DNA from: Arthrobacter sp. SDTb3-6
Lineage (GTDB): Bacteria; Actinomycetota; Actinomycetes; Actinomycetales; Micrococcaceae
Assembly (NCBI RefSeq): GCF_013376095.1
Contig: NZ_JAAMFN010000002.1
Location: 1 to 64,000 of the forward strand
Direction of reading: 5' to 3'
DNA length: 64,000 nt
A program made the translations under genes and the position numbers. The notes beneath the pieces were generated by a model, which saw nothing but the letters and a program-made list of their open reading frames with translations, made no database searches and was not told where the DNA came from. Of this stretch, positions 50,554 to 59,031 are shown piece by piece. Positions within the stretch are counted from its first letter, which is position 1. Every line of letters starts with the position of its first letter.

Positions 50554-51924
50554 ATGGCTACCCTCCCAAGCGGCGGCGGCGCCCAGGCCCTGCTGTCCGC
50601 GTGCCGAAACGCCTCGACCGACCCGGATGCACGGGCCCGTGCCAGCACGGACCGGTCCGGTTACGTGCCCGGCAGCGTTCCTGACGGCGTCGTCTACGCG
50701 GAAACGGTGGACGACGTCGTCGAGGCACTGCGGCTGGCCACCCGTTTCCGCGTGCCCATTGTGCCGCGCGGGGCAGGCACCGGCCTGGCCGGCGGGTCCT
50801 CGGCCACGGCGGGGAGCGTTGTGCTCGATGTCAGCCGGATGAACCGGATCCTCTCGATTGACCCGGAAGAGCAGCAGGCCGTGGTCCAGCCGGGCGTGCT
50901 CAATGCCGAGGTGAACGCCGCCACGGCCCGGTACGGGCTTTTCTATGCCCCCGACCCGGCCAGCACGGCCATCTGCTCCATCGGCGGCAACGTGGCCACG
51001 AACGCCGGCGGGATGTGGTGCGCCAAGTACGGGGTGACCCGCGAGTCCGTGCTCTCACTGCAGGTGGTGCTGGCGGACGGGCGGATCCTGAAAACCGGCC
51101 GGAACACCATCAAGGGGGTTAGCGGCTACGACCTGAACGCTCTGCTCATCGGCTCGGAGGGGACCCTCGGCGTGGTGGTTGAGGCCACCCTGCGGCTGCT
51201 CGCCAAGCCGCTGCACACCGCCACCGTGGCGGCTTACTTCGCGGACGCCCAGGCCGCCGCCCGGGCCGCCTCCGCCATCATCGCGGCCCGGATCCAGCCG
51301 GCCATCCTGGAGTTCATCGACGGCGGCACCCTCGCCGCCGTCGATGCGATGATGGGCACTGACCACAGCAGCCGGGGCAACGCCTTTTTGCTCGCCCAGG
51401 TCGACGGCCACGGCGCCCTGCTCGAACAGCAGGTGCTGGTCGAGGCGGTCACCCCGTTCGCGACGTCCGTGGAACAGACCGACGACGACGTCCGGGCCGC
51501 CGATCTGGTCGCCGCCCGGCGCAACGCCATCCCCGCCCTGCAGCAGCTGGGCCGGGTCTCGATCGGGGACATCGGAGTCCCCCGCAAACGCCTGGCCGAG
51601 GCGGTTGCGGGACTGGCCGGCATCGCGGAGCGGACCGGAGTGAAGATCTTCGTGATTGCCCACGCCGCGGACGGCAACCTGCACCCCATGGTGGTGGTGG
51701 GCCCCGACGAATCCATCACCGAGGGCCCGGCCAAGGCCGCCCTGGGCGAGATGTTCCACCTGGCCAGGCGGCTCGGCGGCACCCTGACCGGCGAACACGG
51801 CATCGGCCTGCTCAAACAGGACTGGCTGGAGGAGGAAGTCGGCAGCCTCTCCCTGGAACTGCAGCACAAGATCAAGGCCGCCTTTGACCCGCTGGGCATC
51901 CTGAACCCCGGCAAGGGCATATAG
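50554..51924 (+). CDS. FAD-linked oxidase, GlcD/D-lactate dehydrogenase type
   Basis: 456 residues from ATG 50554 (AAAGGTGG five bases upstream; the frame is open to 50479). PCMH FAD domain (about 40-215): PRGAGTGLAGGSSA, CSIGGNVATNAGG, TIKGVSGYDLNALLIGSEGTLG. The C-terminal cap domain has AHAADGNLHPM and GGTLTGEHGIG, ending LNPGKGI. Members oxidise glycolate, D-lactate or other 2-hydroxy acids, passing electrons to quinone or an iron-sulfur partner. No GlcE/GlcF partner is linked. It follows the amino-acid permease, possibly one transcript. Confidence 0.88.
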   Translation: MATLPSGGGAQALLSACRNASTDPDARARASTDRSGYVPGSVPDGVVYAETVDDVVEALRLATRFRVPIVPRGAGTGLAGGSSATAGSVVLDVSRMNRILSIDPEEQQAVVQPGVLNAEVNAATARYGLFYAPDPASTAICSIGGNVATNAGGMWCAKYGVTRESVLSLQVVLADGRILKTGRNTIKGVSGYDLNALLIGSEGTLGVVVEATLRLLAKPLHTATVAAYFADAQAAARAASAIIAARIQPAILEFIDGGTLAAVDAMMGTDHSSRGNAFLLAQVDGHGALLEQQVLVEAVTPFATSVEQTDDDVRAADLVAARRNAIPALQQLGRVSIGDIGVPRKRLAEAVAGLAGIAERTGVKIFVIAHAADGNLHPMVVVGPDESITEGPAKAALGEMFHLARRLGGTLTGEHGIGLLKQDWLEEEVGSLSLELQHKIKAAFDPLGILNPGKGI

Positions 51925-52041
51925 GGGTCCGGGCTTCCAGGCACCCTGGCGGGGTGTCCGCCGTCGTACGCCGTTGAAGGTTTGTCAGCCCCTGCACCTA
52001 CGATTGATCATGGAAGGCTGCAAGGACTATGGAGCGGTGCC

Positions 52042-53484
52042 ATGGACTATTTTTCGATCAACTCCCTGCGTGAGACGCACGCGGGATGGTCGCTGCTGCG
52101 CGCCCAAAACGCCCCCCTGGCGCTCACGTTCTTCATGGCCGCCTTCACCGGCCCCAACCAGCGCAACCTGGGCCGGCAGGATCTGGTCGACGTCCTGGAC
52201 GACGTCCTGTTCAGCCTGCGGGACCCGCTGGGAGCGGACCGCTTCCCACGTTCCGCCGCCGAGTACCTCGACGACTGGGCGGAACCGGAAAAGGCCTGGC
52301 TGCGCAAGTTCTACACGGACAACCGCGACGAGCCCGTCTATGACCTCACGCCCGCCACCGAGGATGTGATCCGGTGGGTTGAAGCGTTGCGGGGACGGGA
52401 TTTTGTGCCGACACAGTCGCGCCTCTCCAGCATCTTCAACCTGCTCAAGGCCCTGGTCCACGGTTCCGAAACGGACCCCGCCGCGCGGCTGGCGGAACTC
52501 CAGCGCCAGCGCGATGACATCGACGCCCAGATGGAGCGGATCCGTTCCGGCGAGATCCCCGTCATGAGCGGTCCCGAGGCGGTGGACCACTTCCACCAGC
52601 TCACCACCCAGGCCAAGGACCTCCTGGCCGATTTCCGTGAAGTGGAGGCGAACTTCCGCAAACTGGACCGGAGCCTGCGCGAGCAAATTTCCCTGTGGGA
52701 AGGCAGCCAGGGCGATCTTCTGGAGTCCATCTTTTCCTCGCAGCAGGACATCAGCGGTTCCCTGCAGGGCCGCACCTTCCAGGGATTCTGGGACTACCTG
52801 ATGTCCCCGGGCCTGCGCACCGAACTCCACGAACTCCTGGAACGGGCCACCGGCATCAAGGCCCTCGCCCAACAGGACGGCCTGCACTCGATCGTGTCCA
52901 TGCAGAACGACTGGCTGCCCGCCGTCGAACAAACCCAGGCCACCGTCCGCCAGCTTTCCGCCCAAATCCGCCGCCTGCTGGATGACAAGGTCTTCCTGGA
53001 AAACAAGCGCATCATGGCCTTGATCCGCAACATCGAGTCCAACGCCGTCACGGTCCGGGCCAATCCGCCTTCGGGGCCCTTTGCGGAGCTGTCCGGCCAC
53101 GACGTCCCCGTCGTGCTCCCCTTCGAGCGTCCCCTCTACGAACCGAGCCGGCAGGTGGCCATCCGGGACGGCGTCGACGTTGCCGAGGACCTGGACGTGG
53201 ACGCCAACGCGCTCTTCACCCAATTCCATGTGGACCCGCACCGCCTGGAGTCCAACATCGACCAGGTGCTGGCCGGCGCAGAACAGGCCACGCTGGCGGA
53301 CGTCACTGATGCCTTCCCCCTCAGCCAGGGCCTGGCCGAACTGGTCAGCTACTTCCAACTGGCCACCGAATCCACGTGGGCCACCATCGACTCCGACCGC
53401 TCCCAAACCTTGTCCTGGACCCTGCCGGACGGCAGCCTGCGCGAGGCCACCGTCGACCAAATCATCTTTGTGAGGCCATCATGA
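52042..53484 (+). CDS. jetA: Wadjet system protein JetA (DUF3375, kleisin-like)
   Basis: 480 residues from ATG 52042 (GGAG eight bases upstream; an in-frame start at 51982 has no ribosome site). The sequence runs as DUF3375: 'DYFSINSLRETHAGWSLLRA' at the start, a long helical middle (about 140-260, QRQRDDIDAQMERIRSG), then 'GRTFQGFWDYLMSPG' and a C-terminal winged-helix-like part. In Wadjet complexes JetA is the kleisin that bridges the SMC-like JetC heads and binds JetB. First gene of a four-gene operon whose members overlap by 4 to 11 bases. No regulator is adjacent. Confidence 0.9.
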   Translation: MDYFSINSLRETHAGWSLLRAQNAPLALTFFMAAFTGPNQRNLGRQDLVDVLDDVLFSLRDPLGADRFPRSAAEYLDDWAEPEKAWLRKFYTDNRDEPVYDLTPATEDVIRWVEALRGRDFVPTQSRLSSIFNLLKALVHGSETDPAARLAELQRQRDDIDAQMERIRSGEIPVMSGPEAVDHFHQLTTQAKDLLADFREVEANFRKLDRSLREQISLWEGSQGDLLESIFSSQQDISGSLQGRTFQGFWDYLMSPGLRTELHELLERATGIKALAQQDGLHSIVSMQNDWLPAVEQTQATVRQLSAQIRRLLDDKVFLENKRIMALIRNIESNAVTVRANPPSGPFAELSGHDVPVVLPFERPLYEPSRQVAIRDGVDVAEDLDVDANALFTQFHVDPHRLESNIDQVLAGAEQATLADVTDAFPLSQGLAELVSYFQLATESTWATIDSDRSQTLSWTLPDGSLREATVDQIIFVRPS

Positions 53485-54125
53485 CCACAGTTCCCGCCGA
53501 CGCCGGCATGGATTCCGCAGACGCACCGGACACCGGCACGACGCCTGACGGCCTGCCCCTGGCCGTCACCCGGCTGTTCAAGGGCGTGGTCTACCGCGAC
53601 GCCGACGAAAAACTGTGGCAGCGGCTCATGGAACTCTCCGCCCAGGCCCGGGACTACGTGGCCGTGCTGGGCCTGGAACTGGTCCTCGACGACACCGAGG
53701 GCTACGCCTTCCTGCGCTCCAGCCCCGACGCCGACCCCGAGCTGCCCCGCCTCATCCCCCGCCGCCAGCTGACCTTCAACGTCAGCCTGCTGCTGGCCCT
53801 GCTGCGTGCCCGGCTGGCCGAATTTGACGCGCAAAACAGCGAAACGCGGCTCATCATGACGGCCGAACAGATCGGGGACATGGTCTCCGTCTTCCTGCCC
53901 GAATCCAGCAACGAGGCCCGCATCCAGGACCAGCTGGCCGGCAACATCAAAAAAGTCACCGAGCTGGGCTTCCTGCGCAAACTCCGCGGGCAGGATGCCA
54001 CCTACGAGGTGGCGCGCATCCTCAAGGCCTTTGTGGACGCCCAGTGGCTGGAAGAATTCGACGCCCGCCTTGCCGATTACCGTTCCGCCCTGACCGGGGC
54101 CCAGCCTGAAAGGGCCACCGCATGA
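53481..54125 (+). CDS. jetB: Wadjet system protein JetB (DUF4194, KITE-like)
   Basis: 214 residues; a start ATGA-overlaps the jetA stop. DUF4194 pattern: LAVTRLFKGVVYRDADEKLW, YVAVLGLELVLDDTEGYAFL, then two winged-helix units including RLIMTAEQIGDMVSVFLPES, QDQLAGNIKKVTELGFLRKL and YEVARILKAFVDA. JetB is the small KITE-like subunit (MukE equivalent) that links the kleisin to DNA in the loop-extruding complex. The acidic first 25 residues (DADEAPDTGT-like) look disordered. It overlaps jetC by ATGA. Confidence 0.9.
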   Translation: MTTVPADAGMDSADAPDTGTTPDGLPLAVTRLFKGVVYRDADEKLWQRLMELSAQARDYVAVLGLELVLDDTEGYAFLRSSPDADPELPRLIPRRQLTFNVSLLLALLRARLAEFDAQNSETRLIMTAEQIGDMVSVFLPESSNEARIQDQLAGNIKKVTELGFLRKLRGQDATYEVARILKAFVDAQWLEEFDARLADYRSALTGAQPERATA

Positions 54126-57100
54126 GCACCCAAGCAGGGCTTTTCAGCCTCGACGACCTGACCGAGGACGACGCCGGAACCCGCCCGGGCTTCCGGCTGC
54201 ACCGTTTGGAGCTGCTGAACTGGGGCACCTTTAACAAGAGCGTGCGCACCTTCCGGCTCGACGGAGAGAACAGCCTGCTCACCGGCGACATCGGCTCGGG
54301 CAAGTCCACCGTTGTGGACGCCATCACCACGCTGTTGCTCCCGGCCAACAAGATTGAATACAACAAGGCCGCCGGGGCGCAAAAGAAGGAACGCAGCCTC
54401 ATGTCCTATGTGCGCGGCTTCCACAAAAGCGCCCGCAGCGGCATTGGCGACACCTCCCGCCCGGTTGCCCTCCGCGGCCCGGGCAGCTTCTCCGTGGTGC
54501 TGGGCGTGTTCCACAACGCGGCACTCGAGAAAACCGTCACGCTGGCCATCACACTGTGGGCCACGCAGGAAGCCGGCCAGCCCACGCGCTTCTATTCCAT
54601 CGCCGAGGGCGAACAGTCCATCAAGAGCGGCTTCTCCGACTTTGGCACCGACATGGCCAAGCTCAAGCGGCGGCTGCGCAACGACGGCGTGGCGGTCTTC
54701 GATGTCTTCGAAAAGTATGCCGCGGCGTTCAAGCGCCACTTCGGCATCGGCTCGGCCCAGGCCATGGACCTGTTCCACCGCACGGTGTCCATGAAGCAGG
54801 TGGAAAACATCACCCACTTTGTGCGCACCAACATGCTCGAAGAGGACGATGTTGACACCCGCATCAAGAACCTGCTGCACCACTTTGACGACCTGAAGAA
54901 GGCCCACGACGCCGTGCTGCGGGCCAAGGACCAGATCCGAATGCTGGAGCCCGTCCGCGACAACGCCGCCCGGCACCAGGCCCTGACCACGGACTACAAG
55001 CACGCCCACGTGCAGCGGGAGCAGCTTTCGCCCTGGTTCACCACCAAAAAGCTGGAGCTCAGCGAGGCGCACCTGCAGGAGCTGGAACGGGCCGCCGTCA
55101 GGGTGGCGGCGGAACAAAACGCTCTGACCGCAGAGGTGGGCGGGCTCACCCGGGAGCTGGCGGATCTTCGCGACGACATCCGCAACAGCGGCGGCGGCCG
55201 GATCGCCGCCATCGACGGCGAACTTGCCCGGCTGGCCATCGAGTCCGGTGCCCAGCGCGAACGCTACAAGTCCTACTCCGAGGCGGCGACGGTCCTGGGG
55301 CTGTTTGAGCCGGAAGACCAGGTGGTCTTTGATGCGAACGCGGCCGCCCTGCCCGGGGTGGAAAAGCATCTGGGAGAGGCCAACACTCAGCTGCAGGGGC
55401 AGCGCACCGCACTGGACCGGCTCCGCTCCGAGGCCTCGGAGCAGGCGGGGGACCACAAATCCGAACTGAAGAGCCTGCTGAACAGGCAAAACCTGCTGCC
55501 CGGCTGGCTGGTCGCACTGCGCCAAAAACTGTGCGCCGGCACGGGCATTGCCGAATCCGAGCTGCCGTTTGCCGGCGAACTGCTGCGCGTGCGCGAATCC
55601 GAGGCGGCCTGGGAAGGCGCAGCGGAGCGCACCCTGCACGGCTTCGCGCTGTCCCTGCTGGTCACCGACGTACACTACCCGGCCGTGAGTGACTGGGTGG
55701 ACAGCCACAACCTGCGGGCCCGGCTGGTCTACCTGAAGGTGGGCGCGAACCCCACGCCCCGCCACGCCGCCGCGAACACGCTGGCCGGAAAGATCGGCAT
55801 CAAGCCCGGCACCTCCTTCCGGGAGTTCCTGCTCGACGAACTGGGCCGCCGCTTTGACCACCAGTGCTGCGAAACCATGGCAGACTTCCGCCGCTACCCA
55901 AAGGCCCTGACCATCAACGGCCAGCTCAAGGGCGGCGGCCGCCACGAAAAGGACGACCGCAAGGAACTCACCGACCGCTCCAGCTACGTCCTGGGCTGGG
56001 ACAACCACGACAAAATTGCCCGCCTCCGTTCGGCCCTCGAGGAGGCCGAGGGCCGTCTGCGCACCGCCACGGACGGGCTGGGCCGCATCGACTCCCAACT
56101 GGGCAACCTGGGACGCCAGCAGCGGCTCATCGGCACCGTGACCGCCGTCGCCAGTTTTGCCAGCCTCGACTGGCACGCCACGGCACGGACCATGGCGGAC
56201 CTGGCCCAGGAAAAGACCGCGCTGGAATCCTCCAGCGACATCCTGCGCGAGCTCACCGAACGCGAAACCGCCACCAACACCCGCCTGGCCAAGGCCAACG
56301 ACAAACTCAGCGCCCTGGAGAGGCGCATCGGCTCCCACGAGGCCGAGAGCAAGGCCCTGGCCGAACAGATCGCGGACTGCCGGGACTTGCTGGCGCAGGC
56401 ACCCCTGACGGACGACGCCGGCCTGCTGGCCGGGTTGGGCACGCTGGCCCGGGCGGCACTCGAGTCGGAGGAGTTGACGTACAAGAACACCGCCAAGATT
56501 GAAAGCAAGGTCCGGGAGAAACTGCAGGCCGCCCTCGACGCCCTGCAACTGCGGGCGGGCCGCGCGGCAGAGACAACCATCAGGTTCATGACCGACTTCC
56601 GCAACAAATACCCCGCCGAGAGCACCGAACTGGACGCGACATTGGAAGCCGCCGGGGAGTTCAACACCATCCTGCAGCAGCTGGTCGACAACGATCTCCC
56701 GCGCTTCGCCGCAAAGTTCAAGGAGTCGCTGACCCAAAACACGATCCACGAGATTGTGGCGTTCAACGCGTTCCTGGATTCCCGGCGCCAGGACATCGTC
56801 TCGCGCATCGGCGAAATCAACGAGTCCCTGGCCCGGATTGAATACAACCCGGGAAGGCACATCCAGCTGGAACCGCAGGCCACGTCCGACGCCGAGGTGC
56901 GCGAGTTCGGCAGCGAACTGCGGGCGTGTTCGGAAGGCACCATCGGCGCTGCGGAACAGTATTCGGAGCAAAAGTTCCTGCAGGTGGAGGCCCTCGTGGA
57001 GCGCTTCCGCGGGCGGCCGGGCCTGACGAACCTCGACGAACGCTGGACCGCCAAGGTCACCGACGTGCGCAACTGGTTCACGTTCTCGGCGTCGGAAAAG

Positions 57101-57493
57101 TGGACGGAGACGGGCGAGGAACACGAGCATTTCACCGATTCCGGGGGCAAGTCCGGCGGGCAGAAGGAAAAGCTGGCGTACACCATCCTGGCCGCCGCCC
57201 TGGCGTTCCAGTTCGGCATCGCGGCCGGCCCGGCCAACCAGCGTTCCTTCCGTTTTGTGGTGATCGACGAGGCATTTGGCCGCGGTTCCGACGAGTCCGC
57301 CAAGTACGGGCTGGAACTGTTCAAGCGGCTCAAGCTCCAGCTCCTGATTGTCACGCCGCTGCAAAAGATCCATGTCATTGAACCGTTTGTGGCCAATGTG
57401 GGCTTCGTGGCCAACGAGTCCGGCGATGACTCCCAGCTGCGCAACATGACCATCCATGAATACCGGGCCGAACGGGACAGGCGTGGCAGCTAA
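54122..57493 (+). CDS. jetC: Wadjet system SMC-like ATPase JetC
   Basis: 1123 residues. N-terminal ATPase half: LHRLELLNWGTFNKS and Walker A GDIGSGKST (residues 55-63, Lys61). Long coiled coils (about 240-420 and 590-780) flank a hinge-like centre (about 450-560). The C-terminal half has signature GGKSGGQKEKLAY (SGGQ at 1011-1014), Walker B FRFVVIDEAFGRG (Asp1049, Glu1050) and the switch region LQLLIVTPLQK. JetC dimers bind ATP and extrude loops of circular plasmid DNA, presenting it for cutting by JetD. All motifs are intact. A 1188-codon frame on the opposite strand is a codon-bias shadow. Confidence 0.95.
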   Translation: MSTQAGLFSLDDLTEDDAGTRPGFRLHRLELLNWGTFNKSVRTFRLDGENSLLTGDIGSGKSTVVDAITTLLLPANKIEYNKAAGAQKKERSLMSYVRGFHKSARSGIGDTSRPVALRGPGSFSVVLGVFHNAALEKTVTLAITLWATQEAGQPTRFYSIAEGEQSIKSGFSDFGTDMAKLKRRLRNDGVAVFDVFEKYAAAFKRHFGIGSAQAMDLFHRTVSMKQVENITHFVRTNMLEEDDVDTRIKNLLHHFDDLKKAHDAVLRAKDQIRMLEPVRDNAARHQALTTDYKHAHVQREQLSPWFTTKKLELSEAHLQELERAAVRVAAEQNALTAEVGGLTRELADLRDDIRNSGGGRIAAIDGELARLAIESGAQRERYKSYSEAATVLGLFEPEDQVVFDANAAALPGVEKHLGEANTQLQGQRTALDRLRSEASEQAGDHKSELKSLLNRQNLLPGWLVALRQKLCAGTGIAESELPFAGELLRVRESEAAWEGAAERTLHGFALSLLVTDVHYPAVSDWVDSHNLRARLVYLKVGANPTPRHAAANTLAGKIGIKPGTSFREFLLDELGRRFDHQCCETMADFRRYPKALTINGQLKGGGRHEKDDRKELTDRSSYVLGWDNHDKIARLRSALEEAEGRLRTATDGLGRIDSQLGNLGRQQRLIGTVTAVASFASLDWHATARTMADLAQEKTALESSSDILRELTERETATNTRLAKANDKLSALERRIGSHEAESKALAEQIADCRDLLAQAPLTDDAGLLAGLGTLARAALESEELTYKNTAKIESKVREKLQAALDALQLRAGRAAETTIRFMTDFRNKYPAESTELDATLEAAGEFNTILQQLVDNDLPRFAAKFKESLTQNTIHEIVAFNAFLDSRRQDIVSRIGEINESLARIEYNPGRHIQLEPQATSDAEVREFGSELRACSEGTIGAAEQYSEQKFLQVEALVERFRGRPGLTNLDERWTAKVTDVRNWFTFSASEKWTETGEEHEHFTDSGGKSGGQKEKLAYTILAAALAFQFGIAAGPANQRSFRFVVIDEAFGRGSDESAKYGLELFKRLKLQLLIVTPLQKIHVIEPFVANVGFVANESGDDSQLRNMTIHEYRAERDRRGS

Positions 57494-58646
57494 GCCGCTG
57501 GCCTGGACGTCACCGGCGGAACTGCATGCGGCAGCGCTGCGGTCCTGGAACAGCGGTGAGCTGCTCCGTGAGGCGGCGGCGCCGTCGGGCCTCCACCCGC
57601 GGCGGCGGGCCATCAGGCACCCGAACGCCACGCAGCTGCGCACCCATTACACGGAGGCCGCAGCCTGGGCGTCCGGGTGGGAGCCGGCACCCCGGGGCTG
57701 CACGCTGGAGCACGTTTCCGTCGGTGCCAGCACCATCGGGGCAAACGTGCTGCCGGCGGCCGCAGTGTTTGCCAGCGCGGCCGGTGAGATCGAGTTTCTG
57801 GGCCGGAGCCGCGAGGCGGCACGCCACGCGGAGCTTGCCCGCCGTTTGGCGGAGCTCGACGCCCGGCTGGCGGCATGGGCGCTGCGCCGGCCCCTGGAAC
57901 TGCTCAAGCAGGGCGATGACGCGCTCACTGCCGCGCGCGTGGCCCTCTGGCTGGCCGCCAACCCGAGACCGGGGATCTACCTGCGGCAGTTGTCGCTTCC
58001 GGGCGTGCACACCAAGTTCGTGGAGACGCACCGCCGGCTCATCGACGAGCTGCTGTCCACACTGGAGCCGGGGCGGGTCCTTGGCGGGAAGAATTACGCC
58101 CGGCGGCACGGTTTCCTGGCAGCGCCGGACCGGGTCCGTGTGCGGTTCCTGGATCCCGCCCACGCGCCGGCGCCCGGCATGGCGGACGTCGAGGTCACGG
58201 CCGCCTGCTTCGCTGCGCTGGACCTGGACGTGGACCGGATCATCGCCACCGAGAACCTGGTCAACTTCCTGGCCCTGCCGGATGCGCCGCGGACATTGGC
58301 TGTCTTTGGCGGCGGCTACGGCTTCGAAGGGCTGGGCGACGCCGCCTGGCTGCGCGGCACCGAGGTGCTCTATTGGGGCGACATCGACACCCACGGCTTC
58401 CATATCCTGGACCAGTTGCGCGCCCGCCACCCGCACGTGCGCAGCATCCTGATGGATGAGGAAACGCTGATGGCCCACCGCGCCTTTTGGGGCCGCGAGG
58501 ACACGCCGACACATGCGGCCCTGACGCGCCTGACCGCTGAAGAGTCTGCACTGTACGCGGCCCTGCAGGCCGGCACGTTCGCGCCGCTGTTGCGCCTGGA
58601 ACAGGAACTGCTGCGCTGGGACCATGTGCTGGAGCGCCTGCCCTAG
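57483..58646 (+). CDS. jetD: Wadjet system nuclease JetD (DUF3322 + DUF2220, TOPRIM)
   Basis: About 387 residues from GTG 57483, which has GGGACAGG upstream inside the jetC end; an ATG at 57456 would add 9 residues. N-terminal DUF3322 part (about 1-190) and C-terminal DUF2220/TOPRIM part (about 195-387). Candidate metal ligands are Glu257 in IIATENLVNFL and Asp300/Asp302 in YWGDIDTHGFHIL, the Topo VI-A-like E...DxD arrangement. JetD cleaves plasmid DNA held by the JetABC motor. Last gene of the operon; a short CCGGG-GTG-CCCGG hairpin follows at 58656-58668. Confidence 0.92.
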   Translation: MAAKPLAWTSPAELHAAALRSWNSGELLREAAAPSGLHPRRRAIRHPNATQLRTHYTEAAAWASGWEPAPRGCTLEHVSVGASTIGANVLPAAAVFASAAGEIEFLGRSREAARHAELARRLAELDARLAAWALRRPLELLKQGDDALTAARVALWLAANPRPGIYLRQLSLPGVHTKFVETHRRLIDELLSTLEPGRVLGGKNYARRHGFLAAPDRVRVRFLDPAHAPAPGMADVEVTAACFAALDLDVDRIIATENLVNFLALPDAPRTLAVFGGGYGFEGLGDAAWLRGTEVLYWGDIDTHGFHILDQLRARHPHVRSILMDEETLMAHRAFWGREDTPTHAALTRLTAEESALYAALQAGTFAPLLRLEQELLRWDHVLERLP

Positions 58647-58677
58647 GCCGTTGGGCCGGGGTGCCCGGTTCCGGCAG

Positions 58678-59013
58678 TTACCCGGGGTCCCCGGCCGCCG
58701 CGGCAATGGCCTGGCGAAGTGCGGCAAACCTGGCACTTTCCTTCCCGATGCTGGCCACCTCCCGGGGCACATACCCGGCAGCCTCAAAGTCACCGTCCAG
58801 TGCCGCACAGGCCTGCCGGAAGCGCCCAATCGCGGCGTAGAACGCCTGCCGCCGGGGTGACCGTTCCGCCGCGGACTGTTCCGTGGACCCGCAAAAATAA
58901 GAGATGTACTGCTTGGCCTGCATGGGTACGGGCACGTCCTCGCACAGTTCCCGCAGCTCCCCCGCGGCTTCCTCGAGTTCCTCACGGCGTGCTTCCGGGT
59001 CAAGTCCAGTCAT
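58678..59013 (-). CDS. Orphan small protein resembling a C-terminal helical segment of type I restriction HsdR
   Basis: 111 residues from ATG 59013 (GTG 59028 is possible). The sequence reads like the helical segment near the end of HsdR: LEEAAGELRELCEDVPVP, then YISYFCGSTEQSAAERSPRR, FYAAIGRFRQACAAL, FEAAGYVPREVASIGKE, with the HsdR landmarks 'YI.YFCG', 'RR..FY', 'EAGY....' and a final helix 'R..I..A.GD'. There is no helicase or nuclease motif and no flanking HsdR remnant, so it is either a stand-alone domain or the relic of a lost gene. It lies 18 bp after benE on the same strand and converges on jetD. The homology call is from memory of the family. Confidence 0.6.
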   Translation of the reverse strand: MTGLDPEARREELEEAAGELRELCEDVPVPMQAKQYISYFCGSTEQSAAERSPRRQAFYAAIGRFRQACAALDGDFEAAGYVPREVASIGKESARFAALRQAIAAAAGDPG

Positions 59014-59031
59014 GCTTCCATCATGCACCAG

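Noticed and set aside
54077-57643. 1188-codon open frame opposite jetC
   Set aside because: Repetitive Gly/Ala/Val/Arg composition with no domain motif; a product of strong GC bias at third positions of jetC.
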